Positions 32,233-40,938 of a stretch of DNA of 64,000 nt are shown piece after piece. The notes below the pieces were generated by a model. The model was not told where the DNA came from and did not search any database. It worked only from the letters and a program-made list of their open reading frames with translations. The stretch is from Acidimicrobiia bacterium. Its GTDB lineage: Bacteria; Actinomycetota; Acidimicrobiia; Acidimicrobiales; SKKL01. The stretch lies in the NCBI GenBank assembly GCA_041676705.1, contig JBAYRL010000001.1, positions 186,001 through 250,000 on the forward strand, in the 5' to 3' direction. Numbering within the stretch: position 1 is the stretch's first letter; each line of letters begins with the position of its first letter. Made by a program: the position numbers and the translations under genes.

Positions 32233-32962
32233 TGATCGACCGGAAGTTTCAAGCGCGCCACTTAGTGCTCCGCAGCGAGCTCTTTACCAGCTGGCCCGGG
32301 CGGTAATATTTGCGGTAGCGAAGCTGTGGTTTCGGGTTGAAGTTGAAGGTCGTGAAAACGTGCCCACAACAGGGGCCTTTATTGTTTCCCCAGCGCACCG
32401 TTCCAATCTCGACACGCCCTTAATGGCGATTATTTCCAAACGCAACCTGCGAGCGATGGGCAAAGATTCGTTGTGGAAAGCCAGCAAGTTTGGCGGTTGG
32501 TTCCTAACCTCGGTGGGTGGATTTCCAGTAGCGCGTGGCAGCGCTGATCGCAGTGCCTTAAACGCGGCTGAAGTGGTTGTACGCCGAGGAGAACCGCTAA
32601 TCATGTTCCCAGAAGGAACCAGGCGCACCGGCCCCCACATCTGGAGACTTTACGACGGCCCGGCCTTTGTTTCGGCACGCACCAACACCCCCATTGTGCC
32701 CATTGGTATCGGAGGCTCTGAATACGCTATGGGCAAAGGTGTGAAAATACCGAAGCCCGCCAAGATCACCATTGTGATTGGTGAGCCAATCTACCCACCA
32801 ACACGTGAAGAAGGGGCTCGAGTGCCGCGTCGAGTGGTGAAAGAATTGTCGGGAACCCTACATTCGCGTATTCAGGCTCTCTTTGATGAAGCACAGCGAA
32901 AAGCCGGACGTGGTCACGAGGTGGTTTTGCCACACCCCGCCAATCCACCACAAGAGTCTTGA
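32225..32962 (+). CDS. plsC: 1-acyl-glycerol-3-phosphate acyltransferase family protein
   Basis: PlsC-type acyltransferase of 245 residues at the membrane surface, making phosphatidic acid or acylating a related lipid. The catalytic HX4D is HRSNLD (about residue 60) and the glycerol-3-phosphate-binding FPEGTRR lies near residue 138. A hydrophobic segment near residues 20-37 could touch the membrane. ATG 32225 overlaps the cmk stop. The exact acyl acceptor is an inference from the family; paralogs in Actinobacteria can differ. Confidence 0.87.
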   Translation: MDDDRPEVSSAPLSAPQRALYQLARAVIFAVAKLWFRVEVEGRENVPTTGAFIVSPAHRSNLDTPLMAIISKRNLRAMGKDSLWKASKFGGWFLTSVGGFPVARGSADRSALNAAEVVVRRGEPLIMFPEGTRRTGPHIWRLYDGPAFVSARTNTPIVPIGIGGSEYAMGKGVKIPKPAKITIVIGEPIYPPTREEGARVPRRVVKELSGTLHSRIQALFDEAQRKAGRGHEVVLPHPANPPQES

Positions 32963-32983
32963 CCCCACGGCCCAAGCGTGGCA

Positions 32984-33031
32984 ATGTTGGTAACTGTGAA
33001 GACTTTCAACCACCTCCTTCTTCTCATGTAG
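32984..33031 (+). CDS. leuL: leuA leader peptide with four tandem Leu codons
   Basis: A 15-codon frame translates as MLVTVKTFNHLLLLM and stops at TAG 33029-33031. Codons 11-14 are CTC CTT CTT CTC (33014-33025), giving five Leu of fifteen residues. It begins 21 bp after plsC and is followed immediately by two hairpins and then leuA. This is the arrangement of a ribosome-mediated attenuation leader: leucine shortage stalls the ribosome on the Leu run and changes folding of the RNA behind it. Leucine attenuators ahead of leuA are known or predicted in other Actinobacteria. I see no clear ribosome site upstream. Confidence 0.75.
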   Translation: MLVTVKTFNHLLLLM

Positions 33032-33096
33032 GCGAGTAACCGTCATAGGTGCTCGCCCAACCTCTCGTGCCTTCGGCCGGGAGGTTTCTTCGTTTT
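33031..33096 (+). terminator. leuA attenuator hairpins
   Basis: First hairpin: GGCGAG 33031-33036 with CTCGCC 33052-33057, extended by ACC/GGT inside. Second hairpin: ACCTCTCG 33060-33067 with CGGGAGGT 33078-33085, continuing through a bulge into GCC/GGC around a TTC loop. It is followed by TTTCTTCGTTTT, so it reads as an intrinsic terminator. The terminator's 3' arm GGAGGT can alternatively pair with ACCTCC at 33012-33017, inside the Leu-codon run. Which alternative pairing is the antiterminator is not settled by eye. Confidence 0.7.
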
Positions 33097-33153
33097 CTGG
33101 CCCAATGTCCACCCGCAACCAACTAAAAAGTCGCAACAAGTTAGGAACAGCTC

Positions 33154-34881
33154 ATGTCCCCCGAACCGGCCCAACCCCGAACAATGCCATTCGACAAGTA
33201 TGTACCGTTTCGTCCTCTTGAGCTTCCCGATCGTACCTGGCCCAACCGTCGTATCGAGGCGGCCCCGTTGTGGTGCAGCGTTGATTTGCGTGATGGAAAC
33301 CAGGCCCTGATTGACCCTATGGACCCTGAACGCAAGTTGCGCATGTTCGAGACGTTGGTGGCCATGGGATACAAAGAAATTGAGGTGGGGTTTCCATCGG
33401 CGTCGCAACCCGACTTCGATTTTGTCCGAGAATTAATCGCTAAAGATCTAATTCCCAACGATGTCACGATCCAGGTGTTGACCCAATGTCGACCCGAGCT
33501 GATTGAACGTACTTTCGAATCTATTGAAGGTGCGGAAACCGCCATCGTGCACTTTTATAATTCCACGTCAGTTCTGCAACGACGGGTAGTTTTTAACCTC
33601 GACCGGGCCGGTATCACCCAGATTGCGGTGGATGCTGCCAAACAGTGTCGAGAACTTGAAGCTAGCGTGCCAAACACCAAGGTGCGTTATGAATATTCGC
33701 CCGAAAGTTTCACCGGTACCGAAATCGATTACGCCATAGAAATCTGCGAAGCGGTGATGGATGCTATTGCCGCGACCCCAGAAAACCCGCTTATTATAAA
33801 TCTGCCGGCAACGGTTGAGATGTATACGCCGAATGTATATGGCGACGTGATTGAATATTTTAATCGCACGATCCGAAATCGTGACGCCATGATTCTAAGC
33901 CTGCACCCCCACAATGATCGTGGCACCGCGGTGGCGGCGGCCGAATTTGGGGTTATGGCCGGTGCTGATCGGGTGGAAGGTACTTTGTTCGGTAACGGCG
34001 AGCGTACCGGCAACGTTGATTTGGTGACGTTAGGTCTCAACCTGATGAGCCAAGGGGTAGATCCGGAAATCGACTTTTCAGACATTGACCGCATTCGGCG
34101 GGTGGCCGAGTATTGCAATCGTCTTCCTGTGCATCCCCGTCATCCTTATGCCGGTGACTTGGTTTACACCGCATTTTCAGGTTCGCACCAAGATGCCATT
34201 AAGAAAGGCTTCGCGGCCCTGCGCGAGACCGAAATTGACGGCCAGTATCCGGTTTGGGAAGTTCCGTATCTGCCCATCGACCCTGCCCATGTAGGTCGAA
34301 CCTACGAGGCCGTTATCCGGGTGAACAGCCAGTCGGGTAAAGGGGGTGTGGCATATCTGATGGAAGCTGAATTTGGTTACGTCTTGCCACGACGCCTGCA
34401 GATTGAGTTTTCTCGCTCCATTCAAAAGGTTTCCGAAGATACCGGTACCGAAGTGAGCCCGTCACAAATTTGGCAGCATTTCGATAACACCTATTTGGCC
34501 CCATCTCGTATCCAATATCGAACGGCCGAAATTTCGAGCAACAACGGCACTACCCACATCACAGCTCAGCTGCTTGTCGATAATGAACCGCATACGGTTT
34601 CAGGCACCGGAAATGGTCCGCTTGACGCTTTCGTGAACGGCCTTCGTAAAAATTTGGGTTCTGTGTTGGGGCCACTAGCTGCCATTGATATAACCGACTA
34701 TTCCGAGCACGCCGTCAGCGCCGGTTCTGAGGCCACCGCAGTTGCTTACGTGGAAACTAAGCGACCCGATGGTGAGTTGCATTGGGGCGTTGGCGTCGAT
34801 GGCAGTATTTTGTCGGCGTCGCTGCGAGCGGTCATTAGTGCGTTGAATCGACCTGCCGACGATGACGTGCGTTTAGATTAA
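33154..34881 (+). CDS. leuA: 2-isopropylmalate synthase
   Basis: First committed enzyme of leucine synthesis, condensing acetyl-CoA with 2-ketoisovalerate. This is the long actinobacterial type of 575 residues. The HMGL-like TIM barrel has LWCSVDLRDGNQAL near residue 40 and the metal-binding SLHPHNDRGTAVAAAE near 248. The C-terminal regulatory domain (about 440-575) for leucine feedback is present (GNGPLDAFVNGLRK). ATG 33154 follows AGGAACAG. With the attenuator upstream, control at both transcription and enzyme level is likely. Confidence 0.95.
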   Translation: MSPEPAQPRTMPFDKYVPFRPLELPDRTWPNRRIEAAPLWCSVDLRDGNQALIDPMDPERKLRMFETLVAMGYKEIEVGFPSASQPDFDFVRELIAKDLIPNDVTIQVLTQCRPELIERTFESIEGAETAIVHFYNSTSVLQRRVVFNLDRAGITQIAVDAAKQCRELEASVPNTKVRYEYSPESFTGTEIDYAIEICEAVMDAIAATPENPLIINLPATVEMYTPNVYGDVIEYFNRTIRNRDAMILSLHPHNDRGTAVAAAEFGVMAGADRVEGTLFGNGERTGNVDLVTLGLNLMSQGVDPEIDFSDIDRIRRVAEYCNRLPVHPRHPYAGDLVYTAFSGSHQDAIKKGFAALRETEIDGQYPVWEVPYLPIDPAHVGRTYEAVIRVNSQSGKGGVAYLMEAEFGYVLPRRLQIEFSRSIQKVSEDTGTEVSPSQIWQHFDNTYLAPSRIQYRTAEISSNNGTTHITAQLLVDNEPHTVSGTGNGPLDAFVNGLRKNLGSVLGPLAAIDITDYSEHAVSAGSEATAVAYVETKRPDGELHWGVGVDGSILSASLRAVISALNRPADDDVRLD

Positions 34882-34966
34882 CCGCTTCACCTTTGGCCAG
34901 GCCCAGCTACACTAGCGGGAACGCCGGGGGGCGGAGTTCCTTGAACCTCAATCGAAAGGCGTAGCG

Positions 34967-35122
34967 ATGAGTGAAATTCTGGCATGGTCGATCGCCGGTA
35001 CGGTGTTCGTGGTAGCGGTGTTGGTAGCAGTCTTGTGGGGTCGTCGTTCAGAAGAACCCATGAAACCCACCAACACCACCGAACAAGCCCGCTCTACCGA
35101 TCGAACCTTCGACGTAATGTAA
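34967..35122 (+). CDS. small single-pass membrane protein
   Basis: A 51-residue frame with GAAAGG 7 nt before ATG 34967. One membrane helix at residues about 6-24 (AWSIAGTVFVVAVLVAVLWG) is followed by a polar tail rich in Thr, Glu and Arg. A TTCACC/TACACT promoter-like pair (34886-34913) and a GGAAC/GTTCC hairpin (34918-34940) lie between it and leuA. Function unknown; the helix, ribosome site and independent promoter-like signal support a real gene. Confidence 0.55.
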   Translation: MSEILAWSIAGTVFVVAVLVAVLWGRRSEEPMKPTNTTEQARSTDRTFDVM

Positions 35123-35129
35123 ATACGGT

Positions 35130-35534
35130 CTAACCGTGTAGCAGGATGCCGTAGAACAAGGCCACTATGGCGAACACGAAACCTAAGGTTCCGCCTACGG
35201 CCAAGGCCACCTTCGACCGGCCATAAATGTGCCAACCCACTCCAATGGCTGAAATAGCTACGAAGGCCAGTTTCAGAGCGAAGGTCACCTGCCATTCAAT
35301 GGTACGACTGCCCACGTTGATCGCAAAAATGTGCCAAATTCCGGTGGCGATGAGGAGTGCTAGTCCACCCCAAGCCAGGTTGTTGAAACGGCTGGCCACG
35401 GCTTGGGGTGCGGCTTCTCCCTGTGCTTTCACTGTTTTTAGAAGCCACAACATGGTTATCTGACCGCCTACCCAAATAGTTGCGCCCAGCACATGCAAAA
35501 ACAGGCGGATGGTGTCAACGGATATTGGGAGCAT
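35130..35534 (-). CDS. CopD-like four-helix membrane protein
   Basis: A 134-residue integral membrane protein with four helices. The N-terminal block IRLFLHVLGATIWVGGQI carries the His/Trp pattern of CopD/DUF2269-like proteins, and LLIATGIWHIFAI and FALKLAFVAISAIGVGWHIYG follow. Characterised CopD proteins take up copper or bind haem; neither is shown here. ATG 35534 was chosen from several in-frame starts because the sequence before it is unlike a membrane protein. It lies downstream of ispH on the same strand, 146 bp away. Confidence 0.7.
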   Translation of the reverse strand: MLPISVDTIRLFLHVLGATIWVGGQITMLWLLKTVKAQGEAAPQAVASRFNNLAWGGLALLIATGIWHIFAINVGSRTIEWQVTFALKLAFVAISAIGVGWHIYGRSKVALAVGGTLGFVFAIVALFYGILLHG

Positions 35535-35680
35535 CCTGGTTGGCCTCTTATCTATGGAGGAAGAACGTGTTTTCAGGCGGCAAAACCTGGGCGCGGTTTG
35601 CTCTGGTGTCACCGTGGTCAAGCCAAGAAAACCGGGCCTGACCGACGCGATTAGTCAGCCAACATTGGGTTGGTTGTCTG

Positions 35681-36709
35681 CTAAAGCGACGCCAACACAG
35701 CGCTTGCTGAAAGCTCGCGGTCGTTCAACATTGGCCTATCGGCTAGTGAAGCACCAAGTGAGAAGGTGGCAAAAAGGTCAACGCCTAAGAGCATGTCTCG
35801 TAAAGACCGAGGTGGAGGGAAGTATTCTTCTTCATCTCGAATACGAACTTCTTCCACTCCTTGGGTGGGGTTTAACCTTTCGATCACAGCTTCCACTAGC
35901 TCCTCCGACGCGGAGGCCCCAGCCGTTACGCCCACGACGCCGGTAATGTCGTCGGGTAGCTCTTCGGGCCCGTTCACCCGAAACACTCTTTGGCAACCTT
36001 CTTCAATGGCCAGTTTTTCAAGGGCCCGGGTGTTGGACGAGTTGGCGGAACCAATTACCACCATGGTGTCGCATCGAGGTGCTATTTGCATGAGGGCGCT
36101 TTGACGGTTGGTGGTGGCAAAGCACAAGTCACTCTTGCCGGGCATCCACACTTCGGGGAAACGCTCTTCGGTAGCGTCTTTCACGTTTGCCCAGTCACGG
36201 TGGCTAAGGGTTGTTTGGGCCAACAGCGCGACCGGTTGGTCGAACTCGGGCAGATTTGCCACTTCTTCTAATGTTTCCACGCGATGAATGTTGTCGGGCG
36301 CTACGGCCATGGTACCGGCGGCTTCTTCATGGCCAGCGTGGCCTATATACACAATTTGGTAGCCCCGACGGGAACGTACTTTGACTTCGTGGTGAACTTT
36401 GGTAACCAGGGGGCAGACGGCGTCAACTACGTACCCCCCGCTGGCTTGTGCTTGGGCCACAACCTCGGGTGCTGAGCCATGGGCCGAAAGCATAATGGGC
36501 CGTCCAGCGGGTACCTCGTCGATTTCGTCCACAAAAATTACGCCAAGGTCTTCGAAGCGTTGCACCACCTTTTGGTTGTGCACGATTTCGTGGTAGCAGT
36601 ACACCGGAGGTTCAAAAGCCCGAACCATCCAGGCCAGTGCTTTGATGGCCATTTCAACCCCGGCACAAAAGCCCCGAGGAGCAGCAAGTAACACCCGGTC
36701 AACGTTCAC
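35681..36709 (-). CDS. ispH: 4-hydroxy-3-methylbut-2-enyl diphosphate reductase
   Basis: Iron-sulfur enzyme of the last step of the MEP isoprenoid pathway, making IPP and DMAPP. The three cluster cysteines are visible: RGFCAGVEMAI (about Cys15), DAVCPLVTKVH (about 99) and DLCFATTNRQ (about 199). The proton-relay Glu is kept in GHEEAAGT, and GSANSSNT and TAGASASEELV complete the substrate site. It runs divergently from the DUF512 gene. Confidence 0.95.
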   Translation of the reverse strand: MNVDRVLLAAPRGFCAGVEMAIKALAWMVRAFEPPVYCYHEIVHNQKVVQRFEDLGVIFVDEIDEVPAGRPIMLSAHGSAPEVVAQAQASGGYVVDAVCPLVTKVHHEVKVRSRRGYQIVYIGHAGHEEAAGTMAVAPDNIHRVETLEEVANLPEFDQPVALLAQTTLSHRDWANVKDATEERFPEVWMPGKSDLCFATTNRQSALMQIAPRCDTMVVIGSANSSNTRALEKLAIEEGCQRVFRVNGPEELPDDITGVVGVTAGASASEELVEAVIERLNPTQGVEEVRIRDEEEYFPPPRSLRDMLLGVDLFATFSLGASLADRPMLNDRELSASAVLASL

Positions 36710-36757
36710 AAGCTCTGAGGGTATCCAAACTTGTCGCGTTCGGCGTATCCTTTGAGC

Positions 36758-38146
36758 GTGATATCTCGTCCTCGTGTAGTAAATGTGCTGCCTAACTCGC
36801 CGGCTGCGGCGGCTGGGCTGGAAGTTGGTGACGAGATTGTTTCGATCAACGGTGACGTTCCCCGCGATGTGATTGCTTATCGGATGCTGGTTGATGATGC
36901 AGATCCGATCTTAGAGATTGACCGCGGTGGATTGAGTTTCGATCTCACGGTTGAGAAACGAGAAGGCGAAGCCTTGGGTGCAGAGGTTGATTCGGCACTA
37001 TTTGATCAGGTTCGCACCTGTGATAACCATTGCGAATTCTGTTTCATTTACCAGCTGCCGCCGGGCATGCGAAAAAGCCTGTATTTGAAGGATGACGATT
37101 ATCGCTTGTCATTCCTTTACGGCAACTTCACCACTTTGACGCGTTTCACCGAGTTGGACTTAGAACGGATTATCACCGAGGGGCTTTCCCCGCTACATGT
37201 CAGCATTCATGCCACCGATCCAGAGGTGCGCGTTGATATGTTGCGAAACCGGCGTGGTGCTATGAGCCTGCGTTGGTTGCGAGCATTGTTAGATTTCGGG
37301 GTCGAAATTCACGGCCAAATTGTGGTGTGCCCCGGTATCAATGATGGTGACGTTCTCGATGACACCTTGGCCGGGGTGCTCGATGAGTTCCCTGAGCTGG
37401 CTAGTTTGTGTTTGGTGCCCTTAGGTATTAGCCGTTTTTCAAACGAGCCGCGGATGCGTGCCCATACCACGGCCGAAGCGCGCCGGGTGGTGGAGCTGGT
37501 AGGGGAGTGGCAAGAGATTTATTTGGCTCTATTGGGCCATCGTCTAGTGTTCGCGGCCGATGAATATTATCTCTTGGCCGACGCGGCGTTTCCCCCGGCT
37601 GAAAGCTATGAAGGTTTTCCCATGCACGAAGATGGTATTGGTATGGGCCGCACCTTCGAAATGGAATTCAAGGGCGAAGTTGACCAAGCCACGGGTGTTG
37701 CAGCGGGCTTCTTCGCCTGGGTTGATGGCGCGCCGCCCGAGGGTTACCGCGCGCCGCGTTTAGCTCAGGGTTCAACCCTGCGGATTGGGCCCAGCCGCAA
37801 GAGCCCGGTGGCAGTGCTAACAGCGCCATTGGGCGCGAAAATTATTGGGCCGCTCATTAATGATCTTGGGCGTGATGATGTGCGGGTGTTGCCGGTTGAA
37901 AATGACTATTTTGGTGGGAACGTGGGTGTTACTGGTTTGATGGTGGGCGAAGATGTGGCGCGGGTGCTATCAACGCAGCCAGAAGGGCATCGTTACTTGC
38001 TGCCTGATGTGTGTTTGTCGCAAGGGCGATTTCTCGACGGGGTGACTCCCGAAGAGTTGCCCCGACTGGTAGAGATTGTTCCCACTGACGGCCTGGCTTT
38101 GCGCCAAGCAATTGAACCCGGTTGGGTGCCAGGTAAAGGAATTTGA
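36758..38146 (+). CDS. PDZ / radical SAM / DUF512 protein
   Basis: A 462-residue protein. The N-terminal PDZ-like domain (VVNVLPNSPAAAAGLEVGDEIVSING) is followed by a radical-SAM-like core with CDNHCEFCFIYQLP (three Cys for a 4Fe-4S cluster) and then the DUF512 region. GTG 36758 begins the PDZ domain cleanly; an upstream TTG 36731 is less likely. The stop overlaps the der start by one base (TGATG-type), so the two are likely translationally coupled, and DUF512 genes are found beside der in other bacteria too. The substrate is unknown; a role in ribosome or RNA biology is inference from the neighbour. Confidence 0.85.
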   Translation: MISRPRVVNVLPNSPAAAAGLEVGDEIVSINGDVPRDVIAYRMLVDDADPILEIDRGGLSFDLTVEKREGEALGAEVDSALFDQVRTCDNHCEFCFIYQLPPGMRKSLYLKDDDYRLSFLYGNFTTLTRFTELDLERIITEGLSPLHVSIHATDPEVRVDMLRNRRGAMSLRWLRALLDFGVEIHGQIVVCPGINDGDVLDDTLAGVLDEFPELASLCLVPLGISRFSNEPRMRAHTTAEARRVVELVGEWQEIYLALLGHRLVFAADEYYLLADAAFPPAESYEGFPMHEDGIGMGRTFEMEFKGEVDQATGVAAGFFAWVDGAPPEGYRAPRLAQGSTLRIGPSRKSPVAVLTAPLGAKIIGPLINDLGRDDVRVLPVENDYFGGNVGVTGLMVGEDVARVLSTQPEGHRYLLPDVCLSQGRFLDGVTPEELPRLVEIVPTDGLALRQAIEPGWVPGKGI

Positions 38147-39480
38147 TGAGCGAAACAACGCAAGCGTTGCCCACGGTAGTGATTGTGGGTCGCCCTAACG
38201 TGGGGAAATCTACGCTAATGAACAGGGTGTTAGGCCGCCGCGAAGCAATCGTGGAAGAACGCCCTGGTGTTACCCGTGACCGCAAAGAAGTTGAAGCCGA
38301 GTGGCTAGGGCGGCCGTTCTTATTGGTCGATACTGGCGGTTGGCTAGCTAGCGGTACGGTGCTAGACGACAAGGTTTCACGCCAATCGGAGCGGGCCATG
38401 GCCGAGGCCGATGTGGTTCTGATGGTGGTGGATGCTTCGGTGGGTATCACCGAGGAAGATGCTCGGGTGGCCGAGTTGGTTCGACGTAGCGGTAGCCAGG
38501 TGATGCTGGTGGCTAACAAGGTTGATGATGAGGGCCGCGAGGGAGCGATTTGGGATTTGATGGCCCTTGGCGTTGGTGAGCCTTGGCCGGTGAGTGCTTT
38601 ACACGGTCGTGGCAGTGGCGATTTGTTGGATGCTTTGGTAACTCGTTTACCCGAGTGGACCCCGAGTTTTGATGATGAAACGGTGACTGAGTCGGCCTTA
38701 GATGCCGAACGAGTTTTCGCGGTCGCTATTGTAGGGCGGCCCAATGTAGGCAAGTCCACGTTGTTTAACCGGCTAATTGGAGAAGACCGTTCGGTTGTTC
38801 ACGATATGCCTGGTACTACTCGTGACGTGGTCGACACGGTGGTTGAAACGCCTGATGGCCCAATTAAGTTTGTAGACACCGCTGGTATGCGTCGCCGGAG
38901 CCGAATTGATGAAGGCACCGAATATTATTCGTTTGTGCGCGCCCTAAAGGCGGTTGATGCTTCTGATGTGGCGCTGTTGGTTATCGATGTGACCGAGGGT
39001 ATTACCCACCAAGACCAGCGTTTGGCGGAACGAATTGATGCTGCTGGTTGTCCGATTGTGGTGTTGTTGAACAAGTGGGAACTACTAGATGCGGAGGGCC
39101 GGGCCGAAGTGACCTATCAACTGGGTCAACGTCTGCATTTTTTGGGTGAGGCGGCTGTTCTGAAGATCAGTGCCCTTACCGGTAAAGGCGTTCATAATTT
39201 GTTGCCCGCATTGGCTGAGGCAATCACCAGCTACAACACTCGCATTCCAACCAGGCGGGTTAATGATGTTATTCGCCTGGCGCAACAGGCCCAACCGGCA
39301 CCGGGCGGGGCCAGGGTGTTATATGCCACCCAGGGTGCCACCGACCCGCCGACCTTCACTTTGTTCGCGAACCGTGAGCTGCCTGGAAGCTACCTGCGTT
39401 ACCTAGAGCGCCGGCTGCGAGAAGATCTCGAACTGGGTGCCACACCTATTAAAGTGCGGGTTCGCCGCCGGAATAACTAA
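38146..39480 (+). CDS. der: ribosome biogenesis GTPase Der (EngA)
   Basis: Tandem GTPase of 444 residues acting in 50S subunit assembly. Two G1 motifs GRPNVGKST (about residues 14-22 and 194-202) each have DTGG/DTAG G3 and NKVD/NKWE G4 motifs. The C-terminal KH-like domain (about 355-444, TPIKVRVRRRNN at the end) follows. ATG 38146 overlaps the DUF512 stop. Gene order cmk...der matches the mycobacterial arrangement. Confidence 0.96.
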   Translation: MSETTQALPTVVIVGRPNVGKSTLMNRVLGRREAIVEERPGVTRDRKEVEAEWLGRPFLLVDTGGWLASGTVLDDKVSRQSERAMAEADVVLMVVDASVGITEEDARVAELVRRSGSQVMLVANKVDDEGREGAIWDLMALGVGEPWPVSALHGRGSGDLLDALVTRLPEWTPSFDDETVTESALDAERVFAVAIVGRPNVGKSTLFNRLIGEDRSVVHDMPGTTRDVVDTVVETPDGPIKFVDTAGMRRRSRIDEGTEYYSFVRALKAVDASDVALLVIDVTEGITHQDQRLAERIDAAGCPIVVLLNKWELLDAEGRAEVTYQLGQRLHFLGEAAVLKISALTGKGVHNLLPALAEAITSYNTRIPTRRVNDVIRLAQQAQPAPGGARVLYATQGATDPPTFTLFANRELPGSYLRYLERRLREDLELGATPIKVRVRRRNN

Positions 39481-40554
39481 ATGAGTGCCCTTGAAACCAT
39501 TGCCCTAGCTTTAGCTGGGGTGGCTAGTGTCATAGCGGCTGTGCTTTGGGCCCGCTCGGCGGTTCATCGGCGTCGGGTTTGGAAACAGCTTGAACGCCAA
39601 GGTACTGACGACAAAGCCGTGCTTTTGGCTTTGTCTGATTTCCGCAAAGACGGTCATACGGCGTTTTTGTATGTGTTGCTCGTGGCCCTCATTGTGGCTC
39701 TGTGGGCGGAGCTATCTCCAGCATTGATGGCGGTGCTGGTGATTCCTGCCATGTTGACTATGGCTATTGGCTGGGAGTTCGTGGCTGATGCCCGGCTTTC
39801 TCAGCAACGTTTAGAGCTTGAAGGTAAAGCACTTGAGGTGATTGATCAGGCCGACACTGCCCCCAAACGTTGGGCAGCGCGCTTGGCGCCGGAAGATCTG
39901 CCCCACATTGACGGTTTCGAGGTTGGTCGGGTGTATGAAGCTGGAACCGGTTTGATGGCTGGAGATTTTTACGATTGGTTCCGGGTCGCTCCGAGCCGGG
40001 TGGCGGCAGTGATTGGTGATGTTACCGGCCATGGGATCGAGCCGTCGATCACTGCTTTTCAGGCCAAATACCTGTTGCGAAGCTTTCTGAAACAGTATCG
40101 TGACCCGGCTCAGGCGTTGGAAGAACTGAATGTGCAAATGTCGGCTAGTCGGGGTGACGAGTTTATTTCGTTGTGTGTGCTGGTCTTTGACACGGATGCC
40201 AACACTTTGCGTTACGCCTCGGCAGGGCATCCACCGGCCTGGTTGTGGCATGGCCGTGAGGTCACGCCGCTGCATGCCACCGGTCCGCTTTTGAAGCTTC
40301 TGCCCGATGGAACCTATTTTTCTAGGGAGATTTCTCTGGAAGAAGGCGACATGGCAGTGATGTACACCGACGGCTTGGCCGAAGCTAGAGCTGGCGGTGT
40401 GTTATTCGGCGAAGATCGAATCGGTGCCACGCTGAGGCGTGATCCAGGTGCGTCGCCTTCGTCGCTAGTGCAGGGATTGCTTGAAGCAGCCCGCGATTTC
40501 TCCGACGGGCCCATCGAGGATGATGTGGCGATTCTTGCTATTAGGTGGTCTTAA
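39481..40554 (+). CDS. membrane-anchored SpoIIE/RsbU-type PP2C phosphatase
   Basis: A 357-residue protein: one N-terminal helix (about 5-25), two further helices (about 60-102), then a PPM phosphatase domain. The metal-binding Asp residues are in AGDFYDWF, IGDVTGHGI, MYTDGLAEAR and EDDVAILA. In Gram-positives such enzymes dephosphorylate anti-anti-sigma factors or related regulators. No sensor domain other than the membrane part is seen, and no anti-sigma kinase or antagonist lies next to it, so its target is open. It starts directly after the der stop. Confidence 0.85.
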   Translation: MSALETIALALAGVASVIAAVLWARSAVHRRRVWKQLERQGTDDKAVLLALSDFRKDGHTAFLYVLLVALIVALWAELSPALMAVLVIPAMLTMAIGWEFVADARLSQQRLELEGKALEVIDQADTAPKRWAARLAPEDLPHIDGFEVGRVYEAGTGLMAGDFYDWFRVAPSRVAAVIGDVTGHGIEPSITAFQAKYLLRSFLKQYRDPAQALEELNVQMSASRGDEFISLCVLVFDTDANTLRYASAGHPPAWLWHGREVTPLHATGPLLKLLPDGTYFSREISLEEGDMAVMYTDGLAEARAGGVLFGEDRIGATLRRDPGASPSSLVQGLLEAARDFSDGPIEDDVAILAIRWS

Positions 40555-40821
40555 ATGCCTTGGTGTAATACTTGCGACCGTTATCTCGCACCGAATGCCT
40601 TAAACGAAGATGGAACCTGTCCTAGCTGTGGCCGCAAGGTCGAGATTCCAAGCCATGAACTGAAATTACCGGCCGATCAAGTCGCTGGTGAAGCTGGGGC
40701 CGCCACCGAGGAACGAGTTCGCGCACCGTGGCATTTTTGGCTGATGATTGTGGCGTTGGTTATCTACCTAGGCTGGCGCTTTTTGCAGGGTCTCGACTGG
40801 GCTTTTAGACACTGGTTCTAG
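40555..40821 (+). CDS. small zinc-ribbon membrane protein
   Basis: An 88-residue protein with an N-terminal zinc ribbon (CNTCDRYLAP and CPSCGRKVEIP, four Cys), an acidic linker, and a single C-terminal membrane helix (about 60-80, WLMIVALVIYLGWRFL). The ATG directly follows the phosphatase stop, so the two are likely co-expressed. Function unknown. Confidence 0.75.
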   Translation: MPWCNTCDRYLAPNALNEDGTCPSCGRKVEIPSHELKLPADQVAGEAGAATEERVRAPWHFWLMIVALVIYLGWRFLQGLDWAFRHWF

Positions 40822-40845
40822 GGCGCGTCTAAGCTTTCAACCTCA

Positions 40846-40919
40846 CGGGCTGTGGCGCAGCTTGGTAGCGCGTCGGTCTGGGGGACCGAAGGTCGTGGGT
40901 TCAAATCCCGCCAGCCCGA
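40846..40919 (+). tRNA. tRNA-Pro (GGG anticodon)
   Basis: A 74-nt cloverleaf. The acceptor stem is CGGGCTG/CAGCCCG with discriminator A. The D arm is GCGCAGCTTGGTAGCGC, the anticodon stem TCGGT/ACCGA has loop CTGGGGG (anticodon GGG), and the T arm is GTGGGTTCAAATCCCGC. No CCA is encoded. Its 3' end is repeated at 45159-45174, marking it as an integration site. Confidence 0.97.
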
Positions 40920-40924
40920 CTCAA
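40909..40924 (+). repeat. att repeat at tRNA-Pro 3' end (left)
   Basis: CGCCAGCCCGACTCAA, the last 11 nt of tRNA-Pro plus 5 nt, is repeated exactly at 45159-45174. A 16-bp exact repeat of a tRNA end 4.25 kb away is the normal trace of tyrosine-recombinase integration into a tRNA gene. Confidence 0.85.
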
Positions 40925-40938
40925 TAAAACAACAGGTC

